NCBI GenBank assembly: GCA_965246915.1 | Contig: CBDFGB010000004.1 | Coordinates: 78,494-142,493, forward strand | Direction of reading: 5' to 3' | Length of the DNA stretch: 64,000 bases | Origin: CAVRQM01 sp965246915 | Lineage (GTDB): Bacteria; Pseudomonadota; Alphaproteobacteria; Acetobacterales; Acetobacteraceae | In this document: positions 51,129 to 59,762 of the stretch, one piece after another | Layout: every line of letters begins with the position of its first letter | Numbering within the stretch: position 1 is the first letter of the stretch | The notes under the pieces: generated by a model | Databases searched by the model: none | The model's input: only the letters and a program-made list of their open reading frames with translations | What the model was told of the DNA's origin: nothing | Made by a program: the position numbers and the translations under genes

Positions 51129-51878
51129 ATGAGCCAACGCATCCTCGGGGTGCTGGGCGGCATGGGGCCGCTCGCCAGCGCCCAGTTCATGGTCCGCCTG
51201 ACGCTGCTGACCGACGCCGCGCACGATCAGGACCATGTTCCCGCTGTTCTATGGTCCGATCCCACAATTCCCGACCGCGCGCCGGCCCTCCTGGGCCAGC
51301 CCGGCGCGCCTGATCCCCTGCCGGCGATCCGCCGGGCGGTGCATGGCCTTCGAAGCGCCGGGTGTGGTGCCGTTGCGATGCCGTGCAACACGGTGCACGG
51401 ATGGGCCGAGGAGATCGAGGCCGAGGGCCTGCCGGTGCTGCACATCGTCGACGCGGTGGCCGATCAGCTCTCGCGCCTGCTGCGGCCGGGTGCTGCGGTG
51501 GGGATCATCGGCACGGCCTGCACGCACCAGATGCGCCTGTATGAGACGCGGCTGGAGCCGCGCGGCTGGCGCTGCCTCTCGCCCAGTCCGGACGAGACGG
51601 CCCGCTCGGTCATGCCGGCGATCGCGGCGGTCAAAGGCAACCGTCTGGCGGAAAGCTATGCGCCGATCGCCAAGGCGATCAACGGTTTGGTCGATCGAGG
51701 CGCGATGGCGGTTGTGCTGGGCTGCACCGAGTTGCCGATCAGTCTCGCCGCGCGGCCGGACGACGAAGCAGCCTCCGAGTCGTTCGCGGCGCCGTTGATC
51801 GATTCGATCGATTCGTTGGCGCACGCGGCGATCGCCTGGTCGCGAGACGTGCACCTGAGGACTCGCGAGGCCGCATAA
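51129..51878 (+). CDS. aspartate/glutamate racemase family protein
   Basis: The 249-residue enzyme has ILGVLGGMGPLASAQFMVRL at the start, the first catalytic Cys in AVAMPCNTVHGWA and the second in VVLGCTELPISL. This is the Asp/Glu racemase (RacX/YgeA) pattern. Both Cys are intact. Substrate amino acid not known. It is divergent from the GDPD gene, with 60 bases between, and convergent with the small coiled-coil gene. Confidence 0.92.
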   Translation: MSQRILGVLGGMGPLASAQFMVRLTLLTDAAHDQDHVPAVLWSDPTIPDRAPALLGQPGAPDPLPAIRRAVHGLRSAGCGAVAMPCNTVHGWAEEIEAEGLPVLHIVDAVADQLSRLLRPGAAVGIIGTACTHQMRLYETRLEPRGWRCLSPSPDETARSVMPAIAAVKGNRLAESYAPIAKAINGLVDRGAMAVVLGCTELPISLAARPDDEAASESFAAPLIDSIDSLAHAAIAWSRDVHLRTREAA

Positions 51879-51897
51879 AGACCACCACGACAGCGGT

Positions 51898-52224
51898 CTA
51901 GGTCGGCGGCGGCGGCAACATCTTCGACGCGTCAGCCCTTAGCCTGTCAAACTCCTCCCTGACTTTGAGCGCCACCACAGCCTCGAAGACACGGTCTTTG
52001 TCGCTGAATCGATTCTCGATCCCTTCTAGCCTGCCGTTCAGTCGCTCGATCGCCTTCATCAGCACGACCATCTGTTCGCCGTTGCGTTCGAGCTGCCGAT
52101 CGTGACGTTGTTGCTCTCGTCGCAGCGTGGCGAGGTGCCAAAGGAAATTCCAAGCCCTGCTTAGCAATGTTGCGCGCGACCCCGATTGCGGCCGGGACGC
52201 AGGAGACGGATCACTCGAATCCAA
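51898..52224 (-). CDS. small coiled-coil hypothetical protein
   Basis: The 108-residue protein has a Ser/Pro-rich N-terminus and a long heptad-like region: WNFLWHLATLRREQQRHDRQ, then MVVLMKAIERLNGRLEGIEN and KVREEFDRLRADASK, with a PPPP end. No family recognised. It overlaps the stop of the upstream small gene by 14 bases, so the two are probably made together. Confidence 0.6.
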   Translation of the reverse strand: MDSSDPSPASRPQSGSRATLLSRAWNFLWHLATLRREQQRHDRQLERNGEQMVVLMKAIERLNGRLEGIENRFSDKDRVFEAVVALKVREEFDRLRADASKMLPPPPT

Positions 52225-52531
52225 TGACCCGCGCTCTTATCATTTCGAATTCATCTTGCAATTCATCGATGCGCCGTGCGTGCCTGGCCGAGGCGGCCAG
52301 GGATCGGTCAATCTCGGCGAGCAGTGCCACCGCTTGGTCATCCAAATCATCGAATCCAGAGAAGCGCGAGGATGTTCCCTCAAACCCGGCCTTCTCTTTC
52401 GCATCTTCGTCCATCTGCCGCCGCGCATCGGCCATCACATCAGGAAACGGATCGCTGAAGGGGAGCTGCATTTCACGGAACGCGCTCTGCTCCAGCGGTG
52501 GCGTCACCGGATGGTCGGCATCGTCACCCAT
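52211..52531 (-). CDS. small acidic helical hypothetical protein
   Basis: The 106-residue protein is acidic and helical: FSDPFPDVMADARRQMDEDAK, FSGFDDLDDQAVALLAEIDR, RRIDELQDEFEMIRARV. The ATG at 52531 has AGGAG seven bases upstream. No family recognised. With the coiled-coil protein it forms a two-gene unit of possible interacting partners. Confidence 0.62.
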   Translation of the reverse strand: MGDDADHPVTPPLEQSAFREMQLPFSDPFPDVMADARRQMDEDAKEKAGFEGTSSRFSGFDDLDDQAVALLAEIDRSLAASARHARRIDELQDEFEMIRARVIGFE

Positions 52532-52645
52532 CGCTATCGCTCCTGTCCCGCGGGTCTCCTGTCGATCGACATCGTCTACCGTGCTTTAAGATGTAGAACA
52601 AGCGTTCCGTCGTCGGCCGAAGGCGATTCCAAGCCGCCGACGCCG

Positions 52646-53521
52646 CTACCCCTTTGGAGGCGGCGTTTTCATCATCGTGCCGGTCATGGGGATGAAGAAC
52701 ACTCCGACATCCTTGCGCGAGTGCACCTTGCCCTCGCCGTCCTTGCCGTAGACGTAGAGGAATTGCCCGCGCTTGAAGGGCTGGCCGATGGGAATGACCA
52801 TCCGCCCGCCGGGCTTGAGCTGCTTGAACAGGTCCGGCGGCGCATACTGGGCAGCACAGGTCACGATGATGATGTCGAAGCCGCCCTCGACCTCCGGCCA
52901 GCCGTAATACCCGTCGCCAACTCGCCCCTGCACGTTGTCGTAGCCTAGCGGCTCCCAGATCCGATCGACGGCCCTTCCCAGCGGCTCGATGATCTCGATC
53001 GAGTAGCTCCGCGCCACGATCCGCGACAGGATGGCGCTCTGGAAACCGCTGCCGGTGCCAATCTCCAGCGTCACGTCCGCCGGCCCCGGCTTGCACACCT
53101 GCGTCATGTACGCCTGGCCCAGATAGTCCGACAGCGCCGAGCCGTAGCCAAGCGCCCAGGGCTTTGGCGTCTCCTCATAGCTGTCGCCGGGAGTCGCGCG
53201 GTGCTGGTCGTAGAGGTAGTGGAAATACTCTCGCGGCACCGCGGCAAAAGCCTCCAGCACGGCCGGGTCGGCACCGCCCAAATGCTCTTTCAAATACTGC
53301 GCGATCAGCCGCATGGCGGCCGGCTTGCGGCCCTGGATGGCGTCGAACTGCGCGTCGGTCAGGCTCACCGGGCGGCCAGATTTGGCCATCGCCTCCTGAT
53401 AGGCGGCGCGGGTCCATCCGCTCGCGACGGCGCCAGTCGCGGGCACCCATGGCAGCGTCGCGGCGGCCGTGGCGGCGGCGACAAGGCTGCGGCGGGTGAT
53501 GCCGTGTGAACCTGCGATCAT
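52646..53521 (-). CDS. exported protein-L-isoaspartate O-methyltransferase family protein
   Basis: The 291-residue protein has a Tat-like signal (ITRRSLVAAATAAATLPWVP), then a PCMT/SAM-methyltransferase core: YGSALSDYLGQAYMTQVC, the SAM-binding VTLEIGTGSGFQSAILS, SYSIEIIEPL and DIIIVTCAAQYAPPDLFKQL. Cytoplasmic PCMT repairs isoaspartate in aged proteins; export of such an enzyme is unusual because SAM is not expected in the periplasm. The ATG at 53521 overlaps the upstream membrane-protein stop. Function as a repair enzyme is inferred from fold. Confidence 0.85.
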   Translation of the reverse strand: MIAGSHGITRRSLVAAATAAATLPWVPATGAVASGWTRAAYQEAMAKSGRPVSLTDAQFDAIQGRKPAAMRLIAQYLKEHLGGADPAVLEAFAAVPREYFHYLYDQHRATPGDSYEETPKPWALGYGSALSDYLGQAYMTQVCKPGPADVTLEIGTGSGFQSAILSRIVARSYSIEIIEPLGRAVDRIWEPLGYDNVQGRVGDGYYGWPEVEGGFDIIIVTCAAQYAPPDLFKQLKPGGRMVIPIGQPFKRGQFLYVYGKDGEGKVHSRKDVGVFFIPMTGTMMKTPPPKG

Positions 53522-55953
53522 GAGACCCTCGCGCGTGGAAAGGCGGCCAAAGCGGCAAGATAGAGCACCAGGGCCACCTGAAACACCCGAGCATGGCCTT
53601 GCTCGAGCACCACGAGATTGGCCAACGGCGTGGCGACCACCGAGAACGCGCCGTTCAGCGCCCAGGCCCACGGCACCGCGCCGCCGCCTGCGCGCTCCAG
53701 CCGCGACAGGCCGAGCGGAAACGGCAGGCCGAGCGCCATGGAAACCGGCGCCATGACCGCGACCACGAGCGCCGCCCGGCCGGCGAACGGCCAGCCCAGC
53801 ACCGCGAGCAGCGCGCCCGGCAACAGCAGCAGCATTGCGCCGCACCACACGACCACCACAGTGACGGCCGCCAGCACCGCCGATCGCGGTGCCGCGGCGA
53901 ACCGCCCGGACAAAAAGCTGCCAGCGCCGGAGAACACGAGCATCGTCGTCAGCACGAGGGCGAACGCGATCACCCGGTCGGTCAGCAGGAAGCTCGCTGA
54001 CTCGATCGCCGCGATCTCGATCATCAGGAAGCCCAGGCCCAGCGCTGGGAAGTAGATCGCCGAACGAGCAAGGTCGACGCCGCGCCCGAGCCGCCGTCCG
54101 GCCAGCAGCGGCACGACGAGGACCAGGGCCGCGATCACCACCGCCTGCGCCAGCACCGCGACATTGACGAGCGGCGCCACCTCGCCCTGCGGCAGCAGTT
54201 CGAGCCGGCGCAGGATGGTACCCAGGCCCTCGAGCCGCAGCACCGCGTTCAGGCTCGGGCGGTCGAGCGTCACCGGCGACAGGTCGAAGCTCTCGGACGA
54301 CGCGGTGGAAAGCCCCGCCAGCACCGCGCCGGCCTCGTCGGCCACCGCGTCATGCGCCCCCTCGCCCGTGACGACGGATGCGTCGGCGAACGACACCTCC
54401 GGGAGGTCGTTGTAGAGGCCGCCTCGGGCGGCCGCCACGTCGATGCCGGGGTAGAACGACACGTCAAAGCTGCGGGCGTCCGCCCAGGCCCGCGCCGCCC
54501 CGATGCGGGCTGGCGAAATCGGACCGGGGGAGACCAGAATCCGGACATTCCACGCGGACCGATAGACGAGAACATGTGACGGTGCATCGGTCAGACCGGC
54601 AAGGAGGATCCCCTGGCGCACCGTCGCCAGCATGCGGCTGGCGTAGGCCGGGAATTCTCGGATCGACACGGGGATCGACAGCAGCCCCTCGGGCGAGAGC
54701 GCCCGCAGATAGGCGGCGATCGCCTCGGCGGTGAGGCTGCCGGCATTCGCCTCGGACGCGTCGGCGAAATCGCCCGAAAGGTCCACCAGGTCATAGGCGC
54801 CCGGCCGAGCGGCGCGAGCCAAGGCGATGGGCGGGTCGGCGAGCAGCCGGGTGGCGGCGGGGAGGTCGAACGGCGGCGCCTCGGCAAGGCCGTTCGCCAC
54901 GGCCGAGCGCAGCACCGGTTCAGGCTCCGACGCGTCGATCGCGGCAGCGCCCAGGATGCCCGCCTCGGCGATGCGAAACCCTCCCGATACGCCGCCCAGC
55001 AGCACGCGCGGCGCGGCGAGAAGCTCGTAGGGCAAGGCCGCAAGCGTTGCAGGCGCATAGGCCGAACCAAGCGCGCCGGGGCGGGGCAAGGCCGCGATGC
55101 GGTTGCCGTCGCGATACAGGCCGAACGCGGTGGGCGGGCCGGGCACCCCCAGAAGCCCGGCATTGTTGGACACGTCGGTATCGACCCGCTCGGTGAAGTC
55201 GTCGAGCAAGTCGTATACGCCGCGAGGGCTCGTGATCTCGGCCAAAGTGCGACTGTCGGGCACGTGAAGCGGTGCGTAGATCGCCCTGAAATCGTTGACC
55301 CGTGCCTGGTCGGCTCCCAACAGGGCCACTTCCGCCCCCAGCAGTGCCACGGCCGTCGCCAGAGCGGCGGCGGGATGACGCCGCACGCCGAAAAAGGCCG
55401 GCAGTGCAAGGGCCACGAGCAAGATCGCCACCAATCGGAACGGATGCACCACCACCATAAGGAGGAGCGCCACGACGCCGCCCGTCCCCGCCCCGGTCAG
55501 GTCGACGCCGTAGACCACGCCGAGTCGACCCGGATCGGCCAGGAAGCACAGGCTGATGAACAGCCCGGCCAGGGCGAAGAACGGCAGCAGGGCCGCATAG
55601 TAGAGTGCGATGTTGCCGAGCTGCTCCCACAGGGTCGCGGAGTTCTGCAATTGCAGCGGGTTGAAGGCGTTCGCGCTGGCAACCCAGTAGCCCGCGGCGG
55701 CGGTCGCGACCAGCGCCGGCGGCAGCCAGCGCAGCAGGACGGCCGAGCGGACGGCGAACCATGGCCGGGCGAGCGCCACCGCGACACCGCTGAAGGCGAA
55801 GCCGGCCAGGACGATCGAAATGACCCAGTAGCCGTATTCCGACCATTTGCTGACCGCGAAGAAGCGGGTCAGCGCGATCTCGAATCCGACGGTGCCAAGC
55901 GAGACAAGGAACAGCGCGGCGAGCGGAGCGCCCGCCCTGGGCTTTACGACCAC
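53518..55953 (-). CDS. spermidine-synthase-like multi-helix membrane protein
   Basis: The 811-residue protein has an N-terminal block of about six helices (VSLGTVGFEIALTRFFAVSK, WVISIVLAGFAFSGVAVAL), a soluble middle with a Rossmann-like region (LLGGVSGGFRIAEAG, AAIDASEPEPVL) as in spermidine synthase homologues, and a C-terminal block of further helices (FPALGLGFLMIEIAAIES, WAWALNGAFSVVATPLANL). The catalytic GGGDG motif is changed (GGVSGG), so polyamine synthesis is doubtful. The GTG at 55953 overlaps the upstream gene by ten bases. It sits between an exported hydrolase and the exported methyltransferase. Confidence 0.8.
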   Translation of the reverse strand: MVVKPRAGAPLAALFLVSLGTVGFEIALTRFFAVSKWSEYGYWVISIVLAGFAFSGVAVALARPWFAVRSAVLLRWLPPALVATAAAGYWVASANAFNPLQLQNSATLWEQLGNIALYYAALLPFFALAGLFISLCFLADPGRLGVVYGVDLTGAGTGGVVALLLMVVVHPFRLVAILLVALALPAFFGVRRHPAAALATAVALLGAEVALLGADQARVNDFRAIYAPLHVPDSRTLAEITSPRGVYDLLDDFTERVDTDVSNNAGLLGVPGPPTAFGLYRDGNRIAALPRPGALGSAYAPATLAALPYELLAAPRVLLGGVSGGFRIAEAGILGAAAIDASEPEPVLRSAVANGLAEAPPFDLPAATRLLADPPIALARAARPGAYDLVDLSGDFADASEANAGSLTAEAIAAYLRALSPEGLLSIPVSIREFPAYASRMLATVRQGILLAGLTDAPSHVLVYRSAWNVRILVSPGPISPARIGAARAWADARSFDVSFYPGIDVAAARGGLYNDLPEVSFADASVVTGEGAHDAVADEAGAVLAGLSTASSESFDLSPVTLDRPSLNAVLRLEGLGTILRRLELLPQGEVAPLVNVAVLAQAVVIAALVLVVPLLAGRRLGRGVDLARSAIYFPALGLGFLMIEIAAIESASFLLTDRVIAFALVLTTMLVFSGAGSFLSGRFAAAPRSAVLAAVTVVVVWCGAMLLLLPGALLAVLGWPFAGRAALVVAVMAPVSMALGLPFPLGLSRLERAGGGAVPWAWALNGAFSVVATPLANLVVLEQGHARVFQVALVLYLAALAAFPRARVS

Positions 55954-56804
55954 ACGCGGCTGCGGATGAACTGGGTCAGCACCGCGTCAAAGCGGGCGGG
56001 ATCGTCGACGAACATCGCGTGGCCGACATGGCGCATCACCACGCTCTCGGCGTTCGGCCGGTGCGCCTCCAGGTTGGCGGCCTGGGCCGACCAGCGCGGC
56101 GTCACGACATAGAGCACCGGCTTGTCGGTCGAATGGACCGCGTCCCTCCAGAAGCTGCGCGGCACCGGATAGGCCAGCAGCGCCGCGGCGGCCGCCGGCG
56201 GGGTGCGGAGCGCCGCACCGGTCAAGCGGTCGATGTAGCCGCGCGGCGGCGGGGTCGCGAACATGCCCTGCACGAAACGGCGCATCGAGACTTCCCGCGG
56301 GACCGGCTTGCTCCGTCGCCGCATCGAGGCGGCCGGCGGCCCGGCCGGGGCCGGCTCCTCGCCCACGGAATTGTCGATCAGCACGAGGCCGGCCAGCCGG
56401 CCATCGCCGAACTGATGCACGTAGGACAGCGAGTCGAGCACGCCGAGCGACCAGCCGAGCAGCAGCGCGTCCCGCTCCTCCAGATGGTCCAGCAATTCGG
56501 CGATGTCGCGTCCGCGACGGAACGGCTCGTGGCCGGTCGGCGCGATCTCGCTGTCGCCCTGTGAACGCGGATCCAGCGCCACGACATGCCAGGATCGCGA
56601 CAGCTCGACGATCTGCTCGGAGAAGATCCAGGCGGGCATGGTCCAGCCCGGCACCATGACGATGGTCCGTCCACGCCCGGCCTCAATGTAGTGCAGCCGC
56701 ACGCCGTCGCTGGTGGTGAAATGCCCATCGGCCGCCCAACCGGCACCAGGCCAGATCGAGCCGGCCAGCAGCAGCGAACCCATCAGGAGCAGGCGACGGC
56801 GCAT
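55944..56804 (-). CDS. exported alpha/beta hydrolase
   Basis: The 286-residue protein has a signal peptide (LLLMGSLLLAGSIWPGAGWA), then an alpha/beta hydrolase fold: IVMVPGWTMPAWIFSEQI, VVALDPRSQGDSE, and the nucleophile in LLLGWSLGVLDSLSYVHQ (G-W-S-L-G). The late His is in MRHVGHAMFVDDP. It fits the haloperoxidase/epoxide hydrolase group in form, with unknown substrate. It is the first gene of the three-gene exported unit. Confidence 0.88.
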   Translation of the reverse strand: MRRRLLLMGSLLLAGSIWPGAGWAADGHFTTSDGVRLHYIEAGRGRTIVMVPGWTMPAWIFSEQIVELSRSWHVVALDPRSQGDSEIAPTGHEPFRRGRDIAELLDHLEERDALLLGWSLGVLDSLSYVHQFGDGRLAGLVLIDNSVGEEPAPAGPPAASMRRRSKPVPREVSMRRFVQGMFATPPPRGYIDRLTGAALRTPPAAAAALLAYPVPRSFWRDAVHSTDKPVLYVVTPRWSAQAANLEAHRPNAESVVMRHVGHAMFVDDPARFDAVLTQFIRSRVWS

Positions 56805-56848
56805 CGTCGTCAGTGGCCGGGCGACTCCGCTCCTGTCAATCGCCGCCC

Positions 56849-57427
56849 CTAAAGATAGACCAGCAGCGCCACGCCGAGCGCCAGCATCGCGAGCCCACCG
56901 GTCATGACCAGAGCCAGGCGCTTCTCGATGAACACCCGGGCGCTGTCGCCATAGTAGCGCAGCAGTCCGGCGATCAGGAAAAAGCGGCCGCCTCGGGTGA
57001 TGACGCTCGCGATGACGAACAATGCGAGATTGTAATGCACCACGCCCGAACCGATCGTCACAATCTTGAACGGGATGGGCGTCAGCCCCTTGGCCAGGAT
57101 GAGCCAGAACCCGTAATCCTGCGCCATCGCCTGGAAGCGGGCGAACCCGGCCTCATAGTGGAAGAACCGCAACAGCGGCCGGCCGATCAAATCGAATGCC
57201 GCATAACCGATGAGATAGCCCAGCAGTCCGCCCGCGACCGACGCGAGGGTGCAGATCGCGGCCAGCCGCCACGCCCGCTCCGGGCGGGCCAGGGCCATGG
57301 CGAGCAGCAGCGGGTCGGGCGGCAGCGGCAGGAAGCTGCTTTCAGCAAAGCTCACGCCAGCGAGCCACCAGACCGCGTCCTTGCGGCCGGCCAGCCGCAA
57401 CATCCGATTGTATAAGTTGTTGAGCAC
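56849..57427 (-). CDS. YqaA-type VTT (DedA-like) membrane protein
   Basis: The 192-residue protein is a VTT/DedA relative of the YqaA family. It has SFAESSFLPLPPDPLLLAMA, GGLLGYLIGYAAFDLIG, ILAKGLTPIPFKIVTIGSGV (the re-entrant Pro motif) and RGGRFFLIAGLLRYYG with the Arg typical of the family. The GTG at 57427 gives the usual N-terminus VLNNLYNRMLRLAGRKDAV. Role may be in lipid scrambling or flipping, by family. It is divergent from the 57531 gene with 103 bases between. Confidence 0.85.
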   Translation of the reverse strand: MLNNLYNRMLRLAGRKDAVWWLAGVSFAESSFLPLPPDPLLLAMALARPERAWRLAAICTLASVAGGLLGYLIGYAAFDLIGRPLLRFFHYEAGFARFQAMAQDYGFWLILAKGLTPIPFKIVTIGSGVVHYNLALFVIASVITRGGRFFLIAGLLRYYGDSARVFIEKRLALVMTGGLAMLALGVALLVYL

Positions 57428-57530
57428 GTGTCGCCATGCCACGCGCACCAGGGCGGCGCAACCGCCCGGGCGCTTTCCGAGCGACCGATGCTGCCGGTAA
57501 GCTCGCGCCTGTCGTTCTGGAGACGCCCGC

Positions 57531-58025
57531 ATGCGCCATCATCGCCCCCTCGTCGCGCTCCTTGCCGCGGCGGCCGCCACCCTCGCGCCGATCGGTGCCC
57601 CGGTCCTGATCGGTCCGGCCGTCGCCGCCGCCCAAGGCACGCCGCCGCATGCCTGGCTGTTCGGCAGCTGGACTGGCGGGCTGTTCCCAGCGCCGGCGAA
57701 CCTGCCGGCGTCGGCCTGCCTGCAGCAGCCGGTGGTGGTGTTCACGCGCGAGATCGTGCTGCGCGCCTCGATCACCGATCAGTTCTATAGCCAGCGGCTG
57801 ATCGAGACGGCGCGGACCAGCGCGGGGGCGACCGAGTTCCGCTTCGCGCCGGTCGCGGCCGCATCGTCGAACAGCGGCTTGCTCGGGCTGGCCGGCCCGC
57901 AGGCGACGGTCGGATTCGGCTGCGACGACCCCAACGTGCTGCACGTCCAGCGCAAATCGGACAACGAAATCACCTTCCCCGGCTGCGCCGATTTCCCCAA
58001 CCCGTTGGTGCGTTGCAAGGGCTGA
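57531..58025 (+). CDS. secreted hypothetical protein
   Basis: The 164-residue protein has a signal peptide ending AAAQG (hydrophobic residues about 5-34). The mature part has HAWLFGSWTGGLFPAPANLP, ASACLQQPVVVFTREIVL, and two late Cys pairs in GFGCDDP and FPGCADFPNPLVRCKG. This plan (FGSWxGG start) is shared with unnamed secreted proteins in Alphaproteobacteria that I recall; function unknown. Confidence 0.75.
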   Translation: MRHHRPLVALLAAAAATLAPIGAPVLIGPAVAAAQGTPPHAWLFGSWTGGLFPAPANLPASACLQQPVVVFTREIVLRASITDQFYSQRLIETARTSAGATEFRFAPVAAASSNSGLLGLAGPQATVGFGCDDPNVLHVQRKSDNEITFPGCADFPNPLVRCKG

Positions 58026-58097
58026 TCCGACCGCCGTCGCCGCGCGGCGCGGCGCGCGGCAACCTTGCGTTCACCGGCGGGTGCGTACTGTGCGTGC

Positions 58098-58421
58098 ATG
58101 TCCGAGACCCCGCACGGCCCGTTCCCCGATCCAAGCAGCAGCCCCGCCCGTGGCGGCATGTCGCTCGACCAGGGCATTCGCCTGCTTTGGGAGCGCGGTC
58201 CGCCCGCGCCGTGGTTCGCGGACCCGACCGAGCCTTCGCCCCCTTGCGTGGCCGGACCACACGCCGCGCAGGACATGCCGGCCCGGTCCGATATTCGCGT
58301 CATTGGCGCGTTGCGGCTGCGGCGCCGCCCCCGCCCGCTCGGCGATCCGATCGACCCGATCGATCCACCAGGCGTGCGCCTTCCGCGGCTTGGTGAACTG
58401 GTCGGCGTCCATTCGCGATGA
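58098..58421 (+). CDS. Pro/Arg-rich hypothetical protein
   Basis: The 107-residue protein begins MSETPHGPFPDPSSSPARGG and has LDQGIRLLWERGPPAPWFAD, then a Pro/Arg-rich tail. No family recognised. It overlaps the next gene by ATGA, so the two are translated together. The composition is low-complexity but keeps a Trp-containing core, which favours a real gene. Confidence 0.58.
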   Translation: MSETPHGPFPDPSSSPARGGMSLDQGIRLLWERGPPAPWFADPTEPSPPCVAGPHAAQDMPARSDIRVIGALRLRRRPRPLGDPIDPIDPPGVRLPRLGELVGVHSR

Positions 58422-59659
58422 CTCCGCCGTCGGAGATGGAGCGTCTGTCGCGGGCCCTGGCGACCGCGACAGACGACCGGATCCGCAAGGCGGTGGCGAT
58501 GGTCGACGCCTTGCCGGAGCGCGGCGCGGCGGAGGGGCTCGTGGCTCCGCTGCGGCCGAGGCTGGCGCGGATGCGGCTGCCCCGCGCGGTCAATTTTACC
58601 CGTCTGCTGTTCCTGCCGCTCGACCCGGTCATCGTGTCCCGCGCCGACTGGCGGGCCAATGGCCCGGGCATTCCCCGCTCGGCCTTGGCGGTGCTCGCCC
58701 GGATCGCGCGGCAAGCCTGGCCGTGGGAGGAGCAAGGTGTGCTCGACGACGCGGATATGCGGCTGGCCACGCTGACCACCGGTGACGTCGAGGAGATCCA
58801 TGCGATCGGAGGGCGGATTTGGCCCGTCGCCGCCGCCTGCCTGCCGAGCATCGCGCCGCCGGACGACTGGGCGGAGGCCACCGGACTCGCTGTCGAGGAC
58901 TTCGCGCCGATCGCCGGTACGCTCTCGCTCGTGCTGGCCCACGGGCTGTCGGTCATGCGGCTGCGCCAGGCGGCCGGCGATCTCGCGACGCTCGAGGCAG
59001 ACGTCGCCGCCCTTTGCGGCGCGGCGCTCGCGACGCTCGCGGGGCCGGACGGCAAGCTGGGCAAGGCCCGGAGCCTAGAGACGATCGAGGGCAAGGCGGC
59101 GCTCGCCACGTTGGTGGCGACGTTGATGATGCGGTCGCCCCGTGCCGACCGGGTACTGGCGATCGCCGAGCGGCTCGGCGGCGGCGACAAGCACCAACTC
59201 GCCGCCGTGCAATCCGCGCTCGCCTTCGCGCTTGGGCGGATGGTCGCGCTCGCGACCGAGGGCACGCTTGCGCATGCCGCCAATGCCATCGGATGGGCGG
59301 CGGCGACGCTTGCCGACCTCGACGCCCTGCTGGAGGTGCGCCCAGCGCCTCGTCAGCACTTGGAGGACGCTCGCGGCACCATCGACGCCGCCTGCCGCGC
59401 CCGGCTCGCAGCCGGGTTCGCCGAGCTTGTCGCGGCAATCCGCGCGACGCCCGCCGATCCCGCCGAGCTGGAAGCGTTGACCCGCGACATTCGCCAGTTC
59501 GAGCGGGCGGCGCGCCAGATCGGCGGCGCTGAGATCTATGACCGCGTGGTGGGCGATGTGGTGGCCCATCTGTCCGGGACGACCGAAGCCGGCGAGGCGG
59601 CGATCGAGAGCGCGAGGGTGGCGGCCATGCTGCTCCAGCCCGTCACCATGACGACGTGA
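58418..59659 (+). CDS. large helical hypothetical protein
   Basis: The 413-residue protein is rich in Ala, Leu and Arg with no signal peptide and no membrane helix. Segments include RAVNFTRLLFLPLDPVIVSR, EVEEIHAIGG-like DVEEIHAIGGRIWPVAAAC, and a helical C-terminal half with RDIRQFERAARQIGGAEIYD. It looks like an all-alpha solenoid. It is not recognised. The ATG overlaps the upstream small gene. I recall similar unnamed proteins in Acetobacteraceae, but that is memory, not a search. Confidence 0.72.
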   Translation: MTPPSEMERLSRALATATDDRIRKAVAMVDALPERGAAEGLVAPLRPRLARMRLPRAVNFTRLLFLPLDPVIVSRADWRANGPGIPRSALAVLARIARQAWPWEEQGVLDDADMRLATLTTGDVEEIHAIGGRIWPVAAACLPSIAPPDDWAEATGLAVEDFAPIAGTLSLVLAHGLSVMRLRQAAGDLATLEADVAALCGAALATLAGPDGKLGKARSLETIEGKAALATLVATLMMRSPRADRVLAIAERLGGGDKHQLAAVQSALAFALGRMVALATEGTLAHAANAIGWAAATLADLDALLEVRPAPRQHLEDARGTIDAACRARLAAGFAELVAAIRATPADPAELEALTRDIRQFERAARQIGGAEIYDRVVGDVVAHLSGTTEAGEAAIESARVAAMLLQPVTMTT

Positions 59660-59762
59660 ATGCTCTGATTGATCTCAACAGGAGTGGATTTCGGGACATC
59701 GCCAGCCACGGATCTTTTAGTATTGATATCGTATCGACATAGGCGTGCTTTCCCGTGCGTCC

